From: Ancylobacter aquaticus
GTDB taxonomy: Bacteria > Pseudomonadota > Alphaproteobacteria > Rhizobiales > Xanthobacteraceae
Assembly: GCF_004339465.1 (NCBI RefSeq)
Contig: NZ_SMFY01000001.1
Location: 496,001 to 560,000 of the forward strand
DNA: 64,000 nucleotides
Direction of reading: 5' to 3'
The position numbers and the translations under genes are program-made. Every line of letters begins with the position of its first letter. Positions within the stretch are counted from its first letter, which is position 1. Positions 8,255-16,761 of this stretch are shown here, piece after piece. The notes under the pieces were generated by a model. That model did no database searches, had not been told where the DNA came from, and saw only the letters and a list, made by a program, of their open reading frames with translations.

Positions 8255-9154
8255 TCAGGCGTTGAAGTGGTCGCGGTGGGCATGAAACAGCCCGCTGATG
8301 TAATCCATGACGATCCGCACGCGCGCGATGTCGCGCTGTGTTTCATGGACCACGAGCCACCAGCTGCGCGTCAGCCGCACCGTATCCGGCAGCACCAGTG
8401 TCAGTTCCGGGAACTGAGCGCCCAGAAAGTGCGGCAGCACGGCGAGCCCGGCTCCTGCGCGCGCGGCGTTCATCTGGGCGATGATGTTTGAACTCTGAAA
8501 GGCGGCCCGGGCGCCGCGGGCAGCTTCGTCGAGGTAATCAAGCTCGGCGGTGAAGATGAGGTCGTCGATGTAGTCAATGAAGCGGTGGCGCCGAAGATCA
8601 TTCGGCTCAACGATGAGTGGGTTCGCGGCGAGATAATCGACGCTGCCATAGAGCCCGAGCGTGTAATCGGTGAGCTTGCGGATGGCCAGGCGCCCTTGCG
8701 TCGGTATCGCCAGGACGATGGTGAGGTCCGCCTCGCGCTTTGTCAGGTTGAACAACCGGGGCATGGCGACGAGCTGCACCGTGAGGTTCGGGTAGGTATC
8801 AAGCAGTGGCTTGAGGTGGCGGGCGAGAAAGAAGGTGCCGACGCCGTCAGGCGCGCCGACGCGCACGGTGCCACCCGCTGAAAGATCCCGCCCGCCGATC
8901 TCCTCCTGAGCCAGCAATATCTGGTTTTCGACCGCTTCCGCCGCCTCGACGAGGCGTGCACCCGCGGCGGTGAGGGTAATGCCCGTCGGACTGCGATCGA
9001 CGATCTTGGTCTGGGTCGCCTCTTCGAGCGCGGTCAAGTGACGGCCTACTGTCGAATGCTTGACCCCGAGGCGTGCCGCCGCGCCGGACAATGTGCCGGT
9101 ACGTGCCACAGCAAGCAACGCCCGCAAATGCTCCCAGTTCGGTGTCGTGCTCAT
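8255..9154 (-). CDS. LysR-family transcriptional regulator
   Basis: A 299-residue LysR protein. Residues 1-65 are the winged helix (HLRALLAVARTGTLSGAAARLG, then KHSTVGRHLTALE). Residues about 90-290 are the periplasmic-binding-protein-like effector domain (GTVRVGAPDGVGTFFLARHL). It is divergent from the dehydrogenase gene at 9277 and is the likely regulator of the dehydrogenase / branched-chain-type ABC operon. The intergenic region has a TTGT...ACAA dyad and a repeated TTGTCGA. Confidence 0.93.
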   Translation of the reverse strand: MSTTPNWEHLRALLAVARTGTLSGAAARLGVKHSTVGRHLTALEEATQTKIVDRSPTGITLTAAGARLVEAAEAVENQILLAQEEIGGRDLSAGGTVRVGAPDGVGTFFLARHLKPLLDTYPNLTVQLVAMPRLFNLTKREADLTIVLAIPTQGRLAIRKLTDYTLGLYGSVDYLAANPLIVEPNDLRRHRFIDYIDDLIFTAELDYLDEAARGARAAFQSSNIIAQMNAARAGAGLAVLPHFLGAQFPELTLVLPDTVRLTRSWWLVVHETQRDIARVRIVMDYISGLFHAHRDHFNA

Positions 9155-9173
9155 GCCGCGCAGCGTAGCAGGG

Positions 9174-9202
9174 TTGTCGATTTATGCACAATGGATTGTC
9201 GA
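9174..9202. promoter_or_regulatory. candidate LysR binding region
   Basis: TTGTCGATTTATGCACAA (9174-9191) is an imperfect dyad with T-n11-A type symmetry. The half-site TTGTCGA recurs at 9196, exactly 22 bases (about two helical turns) downstream. The region lies 20 bases upstream of the LysR start and 75 bases upstream of the dehydrogenase start, the usual place for a divergent LysR regulator's sites. Confidence 0.45.
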
Positions 9203-9276
9203 AAATGGTAGATAGATGCCCATCAAATGAACAGCTATCGCTAAGGCAACAAGGCGGGAAACGTGAGGAAACAGCC

Positions 9277-10188
9277 GTGGCGATCATAGCGTTCATCGGG
9301 TTGGGCAATATGGGGACGCCCCTTGCCGCGAATGCGGTCAAAGCGGGCCACACGGTGCGTGGCTATGATATTTCCGCCGAGCGTAGGGATGCGGCCGCCT
9401 CGCATGGCGTCGCCGTCTCGCGCGAGGTGGCCGAAGCGGCGGCCGGCGTCGACATCCTCGTCACGATGCTCAATGCCGGCCCATCCGTGATCGAGGTATG
9501 GAGCCGCGCCGTTACCGTGATGAAGGCCGGTGGGCTGGTCATCGACTGTTCGACCATCGACGTCGAGAGCTCCCGCCGCGCCCACAGCATTGCCCACGAG
9601 GCGGGCATGCTGTCGCTGGATGCGCCGGTGTCGGGCGGGGTCGAAGGCGCCACCGCCGGCACGCTGACCTTCATGGTCGGTGGCGAGGCGGCAGCCTTTG
9701 AAGCCGGCCTGCCGCTGCTGGAGAAACTGGGCCGGCGCATCGTCCATTGCGGCGAAGCTGGCGCGGGGGAGGCCGCCAAGATCTGCAATAACATGATCCT
9801 GGGCATCAACATGATTGCCGTAAGTGAAGCCTTCTTGTTGGCGGACGGGCTCGGCCTGTCGCATCAGGCGCTGTTCGATGTGGCCTCCAACGCCTCGGGC
9901 CAGTGCTACGCGCTCACAACCCATTGCCCCGTGCCTGGCCCTGTGCCGACCTCGGCGGCCAATCACGACTACCGCCCCGGGTTCGCTGCCGAACTGATGG
10001 CGAAGGATCTACGCCTGTCGCAGGAGTGCGCCCGGTTCGCCGGTGCAGAGACGCCCCTCGGCCACGCGGCCTCGGCACTTTACGAACGGTTCATCGGCAA
10101 GGACGGCCGCGGGGTCGACTATGCCGGGATCATACGCTTCCTCGCCACGCTGAAAGACGAGGTGCCGATGGCACGGGCAGGGGGGTGA
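9277..10188 (+). CDS. NAD(P)-dependent beta-hydroxyacid dehydrogenase (3-hydroxyisobutyrate dehydrogenase-like)
   Basis: A 303-residue cytoplasmic dehydrogenase. It has an N-terminal Rossmann motif (GLGNMGTPLAANAVKAG), a substrate-binding segment (DAPVSGGVEGATAGT) and the catalytic Lys in EAAKICNNM. The length matches the family. The GTG at 9277 with AGGA 7 bases upstream is preferred over an in-frame ATG at 9184, which would give a non-homologous extension overlapping the LysR operator. It heads an operon with a branched-chain-type ABC importer. The substrate is likely a hydroxyacid derived from the imported compound; exact identity is unknown. Confidence 0.88.
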   Translation: MAIIAFIGLGNMGTPLAANAVKAGHTVRGYDISAERRDAAASHGVAVSREVAEAAAGVDILVTMLNAGPSVIEVWSRAVTVMKAGGLVIDCSTIDVESSRRAHSIAHEAGMLSLDAPVSGGVEGATAGTLTFMVGGEAAAFEAGLPLLEKLGRRIVHCGEAGAGEAAKICNNMILGINMIAVSEAFLLADGLGLSHQALFDVASNASGQCYALTTHCPVPGPVPTSAANHDYRPGFAAELMAKDLRLSQECARFAGAETPLGHAASALYERFIGKDGRGVDYAGIIRFLATLKDEVPMARAGG

Positions 10189-10279
10189 CACACTGGAACG
10201 ACGCCTGAACGGCGGACGCAACGACGTCAGCCGACGACGATAAAAACGACCCACGAGGAAACGCCAGGAGGAGAGACTG

Positions 10280-11488
10280 ATGAAGATCGTATCCGCATGC
10301 GCCATCGCTGCATTTGTGTTTTGCGCAACCGCGCCCGTTTCTGCACAGGAGAAGACACTCAAGATTGGCGTCCTCAACGACCAATCGGGGCTTTATGCTG
10401 ACATGGGCGGGCTCGGCTCGATCGCGGCCGCGAAGCTTGCGGTCGAGGATTCCGGCCTGCTCGCCAAAGGCTGGAAGATCGACGTTCTGGGGGCGGACCA
10501 CCAGAACAAGCCGGACGTCGCGTCGAACATTGCGCGCCGCTGGTTCGACATCGACGGTGTTGATGTCGTGACCGACGTCACAAATTCCGCCGTCGCTCTC
10601 GCCATCGCCCAGCTTGCCCGTGAGAAGAACAAGGTCGAGCTGGTTTCGGGCGCGGCAACCTCCGAACTGACCGGCAAGGCCTGCTCACCCAATACAATCC
10701 ACTGGACGCATGACACCTGGGCACTGGCCAACGGGACCGGCAAGGCAATCGTACAGACCGGCGGAGATACATGGTTCTTCCTCACTGCCGACTATGCCTT
10801 CGGCCACGCTCTTGAGCGGGACACCGAGGCCGTCGTGCTCAAGAGCGGGGGGAAGGTGCTCGGCAAGGTGCTGACGCCACTGAACACCGCAGACTTCTCG
10901 TCCTTCCTGCTTCAGGCGCAAAGCTCGGGCGCCAAGATCGTCGGGCTCGCCAATTCTGGCGTGGATACCAGCAATTCGCTCAAGCAAGCGGCCGAGTTCG
11001 GCATCGTTGAGAGTGGGCAGAAGCTGGCCGGTCTTCTCGTCTACATCACCGACGTCCATGCGGCGGGACTGCCGATTGCGCAGGGGCTGATACTTGAATC
11101 TGCCTTCTACTGGGACCTCAACGACGGAACCCGCGCCTTCTCCGAGCGGTTTTCCAAGGCCATGGACGGGCGCAAGCCGACCATGGTGCAGGCCGGCGTC
11201 TACAGCTCGGTCATCCACTATCTCAAGGCCGTGGAAGCGCTCGGCAATTCCAAGGATGGTGCGGCGGTCGTCGCGGAGATGAAGTCCATGCCCACGGAAG
11301 ACATCGCCATGGGTGAGGGCACTATTCGTATCGACGGTCGCAAGATCCACGACATGTACCTCCTGGAGGTCAAGAAGCCGTCGGAATCCAAGGGCCCGTG
11401 GGACTATTACACCCTGCGCACCACCATTCCGGCGGCTGAAGCCTTCCGCCCGCTCGACCAGGGCGGCTGCTCCCTCGCCGTCAACTGA
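10280..11488 (+). CDS. ABC transporter substrate-binding protein, branched-chain amino acid type
   Basis: A 402-residue periplasmic protein of the LivJ/K-like (Peripla_BP_6) class. It has a Sec signal peptide of about 23 residues ending in VSAQE, followed by KTLKIGVLNDQSGLYADMGG, the typical first strand and ligand loop. A strong ribosome-binding site (AGGAGGAGAG) precedes the ATG. Rhizobial-type relatives often bind amides, urea or aromatic acids rather than leucine. Its partner ATPases and permeases are at 12256-15603. Confidence 0.9.
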   Translation: MKIVSACAIAAFVFCATAPVSAQEKTLKIGVLNDQSGLYADMGGLGSIAAAKLAVEDSGLLAKGWKIDVLGADHQNKPDVASNIARRWFDIDGVDVVTDVTNSAVALAIAQLAREKNKVELVSGAATSELTGKACSPNTIHWTHDTWALANGTGKAIVQTGGDTWFFLTADYAFGHALERDTEAVVLKSGGKVLGKVLTPLNTADFSSFLLQAQSSGAKIVGLANSGVDTSNSLKQAAEFGIVESGQKLAGLLVYITDVHAAGLPIAQGLILESAFYWDLNDGTRAFSERFSKAMDGRKPTMVQAGVYSSVIHYLKAVEALGNSKDGAAVVAEMKSMPTEDIAMGEGTIRIDGRKIHDMYLLEVKKPSESKGPWDYYTLRTTIPAAEAFRPLDQGGCSLAVN

Positions 11489-11512
11489 GCGGGCCACTCG
11501 CGAGGCCACCTC

Positions 11513-11538
11513 AGCGCCGGCGCATTGCCGCCGGCGCT
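11513..11538 (+). other. intercistronic hairpin after the substrate-binding protein gene
   Basis: AGCGCCGGC and GCCGGCGCT form a perfect 9-base stem with an 8-base loop, without a T-run. Such hairpins after binding-protein genes commonly protect the upstream mRNA and lower downstream expression (known for ABC operons). That role here is inference. Confidence 0.55.
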
Positions 11539-11568
11539 CCTTCATCCAGCGCAATCTACGGAGTGACC

Positions 11569-12120
11569 ATGTCTGCCATGCAGGTGCGTAAAATCGTCGT
11601 GCAGCTTGAGGAAACCCATAGCGAGATCGGAAAGGCCGTGTCTCCGCCCTCGCGCAAAGTCACCATTGCCGCCGTCATCACGAATCCCTTTGCCGGCAAG
11701 CATGTGGAGGAACTTGCGCCGCTCTACGACCTTGGTGCCGAAGTCTCGGCCCTGCTCGCCGAGCGCGGGCTGGAAATACTCGGCGTTGGGCCGGAAGCCA
11801 TCCAGAACTATGGCAAGGCCGCGATCGTCGGCACGGAGGGCGAGATCGAGCACGCCGCCGCGCTGTTGCATCCGAAGTTTGGCGCTCCGGTTCGATCAGC
11901 CGTCGCCGGCAAGGACATCATCCCCTCGACGAAGAAGATCGGCGCGCCCGGCGCGGCTATCACCTTCCCGCTCACCGGCAAGACCTCAATCTGGGACTTC
12001 GACCAGATGGACGCGGCCGAAATCACAATCCCCGACGCGCCGCGGGCGAACGAGGTGGTGGTCATCCTCGCTCTGGGCATTGGCGGGCGACCGCTTCATC
12101 GGATCAAATTGCCGGCCTGA
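11569..12120 (+). CDS. AA_synth (DUF1185-like) family protein
   Basis: A 183-residue cytoplasmic protein matching what I know of the AA_synth / DUF1185 family, small proteins often found beside branched-chain-type ABC transporters and catabolic enzymes. Conserved-looking blocks are IAAVITNPFAGKHVEELAPL, GKAAIVGTEGEIEH, GKDIIPSTKKIG and VILALGIGGRP. ATG at 11569 is chosen because GGAG lies 5 bases upstream; a GTG at 11563 overlaps that site. The name amino acid synthesis comes from old complementation-type annotation, and the true reaction is unclear. Confidence 0.8.
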   Translation: MSAMQVRKIVVQLEETHSEIGKAVSPPSRKVTIAAVITNPFAGKHVEELAPLYDLGAEVSALLAERGLEILGVGPEAIQNYGKAAIVGTEGEIEHAAALLHPKFGAPVRSAVAGKDIIPSTKKIGAPGAAITFPLTGKTSIWDFDQMDAAEITIPDAPRANEVVVILALGIGGRPLHRIKLPA

Positions 12121-12137
12121 GCTCGGTTGGCCTGGAC

Positions 12138-12188
12138 GGGTGGGGATGCTGTGCTTCCCACCCCGGCTGACCGCTCTGATACAGAGCG
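12138..12188 (+). other. two consecutive hairpins in the livG leader
   Basis: GGGTGGG/CCCACCC (12138-12163) and CGCTCTG-ATA-CAGAGCG (12172-12188) can form two stems between the AA_synth stop and the ATPase start. No T-run follows. They may separate expression of the first three genes from the transporter core, or stabilise processed mRNA ends. Confidence 0.4.
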
Positions 12189-12255
12189 ACCGGACGGTAC
12201 CGCGCCAAGATTCGCAAAAAGAATCATGCGGGATCGGCACTAGGAGGAAACGCCA

Positions 12256-13011
12256 ATGACCGAGGACCACATCCTCGCGACGGAAGGGCTTTCGAAGAGC
12301 TTCGGCGGGTTTCATGCCGTCTCGGATGTCGATCTGCGGGTTCGGCGCGGCGCGATCCACGCGCTGATCGGGCCCAACGGCGCCGGTAAAACGACCTGCT
12401 TTAACCTGCTGACGAAGTTCCTGACGCCGACGACGGGCACCATCCGTTATAATGGCCGCGACATTACCAAGGTGCCGACGGCGGGCATCGCCCAGCTGGG
12501 GCTGGTGCGGTCCTTCCAGATTTCGGCGGTGTTTCCGCACATGAGCGTGCTGGAGAATGTGCGCGTGGCCCTTCAACGGCAGCGCGGCTTTTCCTTCGAC
12601 TTCTGGCGATCCGAGAAACTGCTGCGCCGCTACGATGCTCAGGCGCTTGAGTTGCTGGATGAGGTCGGCTTGGCGGGAGATGCCGGCCGGCACGCAAGCG
12701 AGCTTTCCTATGGGCGGAAGCGTGCTTTGGAACTTGCGACCACGCTGGCGCTGCAACCCGACATGATGCTGCTCGACGAGCCGATGGCGGGAATGGGCCA
12801 TGAGGACATTGACCGCATCACGGCGCTGATCCGAAAGGCGTCCGCTGGCCGCACCATCTTGATGGTGGAGCACAATCTTTCCGTCGTCGCGGACCTTTGC
12901 GACCGCATCACCGTGCTGGCACGCGGGCGTGTCCTCGCCGAGGGGGATTACGCAACGGTGTCCAGCGATCCGCGTGTGATCGAAGCCTATATCGGAGCCG
13001 GGCATGCTTGA
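12256..13011 (+). CDS. branched-chain-type ABC transporter ATPase (LivG-like)
   Basis: A 251-residue ATPase with Walker A GPNGAGKTT at about residue 38, a signature region degenerate as ELSYGRKRALEL, Walker B MMLLDEPMAGM and switch histidine VEHNLSVV. The C-terminal helix ending in VIEAYIGAG is typical of LivG. A strong ribosome-binding site (TAGGAGGAAA) lies before the ATG. It works with LivF, LivH and LivM encoded immediately downstream. Confidence 0.93.
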   Translation: MTEDHILATEGLSKSFGGFHAVSDVDLRVRRGAIHALIGPNGAGKTTCFNLLTKFLTPTTGTIRYNGRDITKVPTAGIAQLGLVRSFQISAVFPHMSVLENVRVALQRQRGFSFDFWRSEKLLRRYDAQALELLDEVGLAGDAGRHASELSYGRKRALELATTLALQPDMMLLDEPMAGMGHEDIDRITALIRKASAGRTILMVEHNLSVVADLCDRITVLARGRVLAEGDYATVSSDPRVIEAYIGAGHA

Positions 13012-13723
13012 GCGCGCTTCCGCGACGCCCCTGATGGCGGTGAAGAACCTTGAGGCCTGGTACGGTGAATCCCACATTCTGCACGGCATTGATCTCGATA
13101 TAGCCGAGGGCGAGGTCGTGACCCTGCTGGGCCGCAACGGGGCCGGCAAGACCACGGCGTTGCGCTCCATCATGGGAATGGTTAGTCGGCGTACGGGTTC
13201 GATCCGCATTGGCGGGAAACAGACCATCGGCCACACCTCGCGGCAGATCGCCCGGCTCGGGGTCGGCTATGTCCCGGAGGAGCGCGGCATCTATGCCAGC
13301 CTCACGGTGAAGGAAAACCTGCACCTGCCGCCCCGGATACGACCTGGCGGTCTCAGCGATGAGCAGATTTTCGAACTGTTTCCCAACATTCGCGAGCGGC
13401 TGGCGAGCCATGGGTCGAAGCTGTCAGGTGGGGAGCAGCAAATGCTGGCGCTCGGGCGCATCCTGCGCACCGGCGCCCAGCTCCTGCTGTGCGACGAGCT
13501 TACCGAAGGGCTCGCCCCGGTCATCGTGCAGCAAATCGGTGCGACCTTGCGCGCGCTGCGTCAGCGCGGCTTCACCATCCTGCTGGTCGAAAGTAATTTC
13601 CGGTTCGCGCAGGGCGTTGCCGATCGCCACTACATCGTCGAACAGGGTCGCATCGTCGACATGGTCGACAATGACGATCTGGAACACAGCCTGCCCCGGC
13701 TCAACCGCTATCTGGGGGTGTGA
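13004..13723 (+). CDS. branched-chain-type ABC transporter ATPase (LivF-like)
   Basis: A 239-residue ATPase. It has Walker A GRNGAGKTT, signature LSGGEQQMLALGRIL, Walker B LLLCDELTEGL (Asp-Glu retained, Pro replaced by Leu) and a switch residue in LVESNF, where the usual histidine is Ser. The start overlaps livG by 8 bases. It pairs with the LivG-like ATPase. The changed switch residue is unusual but is seen in some LivF subfamilies. Confidence 0.92.
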   Translation: MLERASATPLMAVKNLEAWYGESHILHGIDLDIAEGEVVTLLGRNGAGKTTALRSIMGMVSRRTGSIRIGGKQTIGHTSRQIARLGVGYVPEERGIYASLTVKENLHLPPRIRPGGLSDEQIFELFPNIRERLASHGSKLSGGEQQMLALGRILRTGAQLLLCDELTEGLAPVIVQQIGATLRALRQRGFTILLVESNFRFAQGVADRHYIVEQGRIVDMVDNDDLEHSLPRLNRYLGV

Positions 13724-13726
13724 GCG

Positions 13727-14614
13727 ATGATCCCGTTTCTCGATATTCCCGTACAGGCGCTCTTCGGCCAGTTGCTGCTCGGCCTCATCAACGGCTCGTT
13801 CTATGCCCTGCTGAGTCTGGGTCTCGCCATCATCTTCGGTCTGCTCAACATCATCAACTTCACCCATGGCGCCCAATATATGCTCGGGGCCTTCGTCGCC
13901 TGGATGCTGCTGAATTATCTCGGCATCGGCTATTGGTGGGCGCTGCTGCTGGTGCCGATTATCGTCGGTGCGAGCGGCGTCGTCATCGAGCGCTTGCTGA
14001 TCAGCCGGCTCTACAAGCTCGATCATATCTATGGATTGCTGCTTACCTTCGGCATTGCCCTGATCATGCAGGGCCTGCTGCGCAACGAATATGGCGCGTC
14101 CGGCATGCCCTACGCCATTCCGCCAGAACTGGCGGGCGGCCAGCGGCTGGGCTTCATGTTCCTGCCCAATTACCGGGCGTGGGTGATTGTGGCGTCGGTA
14201 TCGGTGTGCCTCGGCACCTGGCTGCTGATCGAGTGTACCCGGCTCGGCGCCTATTTGCGGGCAGCGACTGAAAACCCGGCGCTGACGCAGGCGTTCGGCA
14301 TCAACGTTCCGCTACTGGTGACGCTCACTTATGGCTTTGGCGTCGGTCTCGCCGCACTTGCCGGGGTGCTGGCCGCACCGATCTACTCGGTCAATCCAAA
14401 CATGGGTGCCGACATCATCATCGTCGTCTTCGCGGTGGTGGTGATCGGCGGGATGGGCTCGATCCTTGGGGCGATCGTGTCCGGCTTTGCGCTGGGCCTG
14501 ATTGAGGGCCTGACCAAGGTGTTTTACCCCGAGGCTTCGACGACCGTGATCTTTGTCATCATGGCAATCGTTCTGCTCGTGAAGCCGGCGGGACTGTTCG
14601 GGAGGACAGCATGA
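13727..14614 (+). CDS. branched-chain-type ABC transporter permease (LivH-like)
   Basis: A 295-residue inner-membrane permease with the typical LivH opening (LLLGLINGSFYALLSLGLAI), about eight hydrophobic segments and the conserved ATPase-contact loop around RAATENPALTQAFGIN. The start is 3 bases after livF. The stop overlaps livM in ATGA. Confidence 0.92.
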   Translation: MIPFLDIPVQALFGQLLLGLINGSFYALLSLGLAIIFGLLNIINFTHGAQYMLGAFVAWMLLNYLGIGYWWALLLVPIIVGASGVVIERLLISRLYKLDHIYGLLLTFGIALIMQGLLRNEYGASGMPYAIPPELAGGQRLGFMFLPNYRAWVIVASVSVCLGTWLLIECTRLGAYLRAATENPALTQAFGINVPLLVTLTYGFGVGLAALAGVLAAPIYSVNPNMGADIIIVVFAVVVIGGMGSILGAIVSGFALGLIEGLTKVFYPEASTTVIFVIMAIVLLVKPAGLFGRTA

Positions 14615-15603
14615 CGATGGTACAGGAAATTGCCGTGCCGCCGCTTACCGCGACGCCGACCCCCATGCGTGCGGCCGAGCCGGCTGCGCATTATGGGCGC
14701 CTGTTCATTGCCCTGACGGCCGTGCTGCTGGTGGCGCCGTTTGCGGTCTACCCGATGTTCCTGATGACGCTGCTGTGCTTCGCGTTGTTCGCCTGCGCGT
14801 TCAACCTGCTTCTCGGCTATGGCGGGCTTCTCTCGTTCGGACACGCCGCGTATTTCGGCATGGGCGCCTACATCACAGGCTATGCCGCCAAGTCGTGGGG
14901 GCTCGGGCCGGAGTTGACGGTTCCGCTCGGCGCGCTGACGGGGGCCGGGCTCGGCCTGGTGTTCGGCGCCCTCGCCATTCGCCGGCAGGGTATCTATTTC
15001 TCGATGATCACGCTCGCGCTGGCGCAGATGGTGTTCTTCTTCTGCCTGCAGGCGGCGTTCACCCACGGCGAAGACGGCATTCAAGGAATTCCGCGCGGGC
15101 ATCTGTTCGGTCTGGTCGACCTGTCCGACGACCGTGTGCTCTATTACGTCGTGCTGGCGCTGTTCATGGCCGGCCTGCTGGGTATTTTCCGCATCATCCA
15201 CTCGCCGTTCGGGCAGGTGCTGAAGGCGATCCGCGAGAATGAACCGCGAGCGATATCGCTTGGCTACAATGCCGCGCGCTACAAGCTGGCCGTGTTCGTG
15301 ATTTCGAGCGCCATAGCAGGTGCTGCTGGCGGCATGAAAGCGCTGGTGTTTCAACTCGCGACGCTCACAGACGTGCACTGGACCATGTCGGGCGAAGTGG
15401 TGCTGATGACGCTGGTGGGCGGTATGGGCACGGTGTTCGGACCTATTGTCGGTGCGGCCGTCATTATCACCATGCAGAACTACCTGGCGCATCTCGGCGC
15501 GTGGGTCACCGTCGTCCAGGGCGCCATATTCGTCGCCTGCGTGCTGCTGTTTCGCGAGGGGATCGTCGGCGTCATCGGCCGCTGCCTGCGCTGGCGCCTG
15601 TAG
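14611..15603 (+). CDS. branched-chain-type ABC transporter permease (LivM-like)
   Basis: A 330-residue permease. Characteristic segments are LLLGYGGLLSFGHAAYFGMG and the coupling loop KAIRENEPRAISLGYNAARYK. There are about nine hydrophobic segments after a roughly 30-residue cytoplasmic N-terminus. GGAGG lies 6 bases upstream of the start. It is the last gene of the operon; the next gene is convergent. Confidence 0.92.
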   Translation: MTMVQEIAVPPLTATPTPMRAAEPAAHYGRLFIALTAVLLVAPFAVYPMFLMTLLCFALFACAFNLLLGYGGLLSFGHAAYFGMGAYITGYAAKSWGLGPELTVPLGALTGAGLGLVFGALAIRRQGIYFSMITLALAQMVFFFCLQAAFTHGEDGIQGIPRGHLFGLVDLSDDRVLYYVVLALFMAGLLGIFRIIHSPFGQVLKAIRENEPRAISLGYNAARYKLAVFVISSAIAGAAGGMKALVFQLATLTDVHWTMSGEVVLMTLVGGMGTVFGPIVGAAVIITMQNYLAHLGAWVTVVQGAIFVACVLLFREGIVGVIGRCLRWRL

Positions 15604-15641
15604 CGAACATGCCGGCGGGGAGACCGCACTTCATGGTTCGC
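15603..15641. terminator. bidirectional hairpin between convergent operons
   Basis: GCGAACATG pairs with CATGGTTCGC (one bulged base) in the 46-base gap between livM and the enolase-superfamily gene. The symmetry would serve both strands. There is no clear T-run, so it may be Rho-assisted. Confidence 0.4.
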
Positions 15642-15649
15642 ACACGCTC

Positions 15650-16744
15650 CTAGGGCTGCTGCAGGGTGTCCTTGAGAAAGGCGTGGTTCGGCTCGACCCC
15701 CAGTCCCGGTGCCTCCGGAACCTTCAGGCAAAGGCCGTCAAACGTCGCGGCTCCGGGAAAGAGCAGGTCGCATACGGCGGTGGTGATGGCGTGCAACTCC
15801 ACCGGCCCACCATTCGACAGGCCCGCCATGAGATGCAGGTTGAAGGTCGGCCAGCCGCCGCCGACAGCGAGGGGCAGGTTGAACATCTGGGCCGCGTGCG
15901 CGACCTTCCGGGTGTCGGTGTAGCCACCGCCATAGCAGCAATTGGGCTGCAGGATATCCACCGAACGGTGCTCGATGAGTTCGCGGTAGCGCCAGCGGTG
16001 CCCCTCCATCTGGCCGGCAGCGATCGGGATCCGGGTTTGCCGGCGCAATTCGGCAAGGCCGCGGGCATCGTTCTGCAGCAGGGGCTCCTCGAAGAACGCG
16101 ATATCGAGTTCCTCCGCCGCCTGACAGAGCGCGCGGGCTTCGACGCCGTTCATGCAGTAATTCGCATCCATCGCCAGCGACCGTTCGCTTCCGATGGCGT
16201 CGCGCACCGCGCGCAGGCGCTTCAGATCCTCCCGCCAGCCGCCTTTCGCTACCCCCACCACCATTTTCAGCAACGGGTGGCCCTGATCGGCGGAATGCCG
16301 CGCCGCGGCGGTCAGCTGGTCGATGTCGTAGTCGGGAACACCGAAGGTGCAGTAGGTGTCGGCCCGGGTACTGAAACCGCCGAGCAGCTGCGCGACAGTG
16401 CGTCCCGCCGCCTTGCCCGCGATATCCCACAACGCAATATCGAGCGCCGAGAGCGCGTGGACGATCACCCCTGTCTGGCACCTCATGTTGAGCTTGCGCC
16501 AAACGGCGTGATGGATCGCCTCGGTGTCGCGCGGGTCCATGCCCTTGACCAGCCGGCCCACATCGCGCCTGAGCGTGTCGGCGACGGCGAAGGGCAGCAT
16601 CTTGCCCGTCAGCCCATAGCCGGTAATGCCGTCATCCGTGCCGACCTCGCAGAAGACGAATCCCCAGGACGTCGTTCGATTCTCGGTAAAGGGGAGCGGG
16701 ACCTCGACCTTGTGAACGGAGGCGGTGACGGAGACAATCTTCAT
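15650..16744 (-). CDS. enolase-superfamily enzyme (mandelate racemase / muconate lactonizing family)
   Basis: A 364-residue enzyme with N-terminal capping domain (residues about 5-115, ending ALDIALWDIAGKAAGR) and a C-terminal barrel. Metal ligands Asp193 (MDANYC) and Glu219 (FFEEP) are present. The third ligand region reads AAGQMEGHRW, so Gln245 stands where Glu is usual, with Glu247 nearby. The KxK base motif is KMV (only Lys160 kept), and the later His-loop reads AVGGGWPTF. This points to a dehydratase or isomerase subgroup of unknown substrate. It is the last gene of the minus-strand tctB-tctA-permease operon, 17 bases after the preceding gene, so it probably acts on the acid that TctAB imports. 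Confidence 0.82.
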   Translation of the reverse strand: MKIVSVTASVHKVEVPLPFTENRTTSWGFVFCEVGTDDGITGYGLTGKMLPFAVADTLRRDVGRLVKGMDPRDTEAIHHAVWRKLNMRCQTGVIVHALSALDIALWDIAGKAAGRTVAQLLGGFSTRADTYCTFGVPDYDIDQLTAAARHSADQGHPLLKMVVGVAKGGWREDLKRLRAVRDAIGSERSLAMDANYCMNGVEARALCQAAEELDIAFFEEPLLQNDARGLAELRRQTRIPIAAGQMEGHRWRYRELIEHRSVDILQPNCCYGGGYTDTRKVAHAAQMFNLPLAVGGGWPTFNLHLMAGLSNGGPVELHAITTAVCDLLFPGAATFDGLCLKVPEAPGLGVEPNHAFLKDTLQQP

Positions 16745-16761
16745 GGGGCGCTCGCTTGGGT

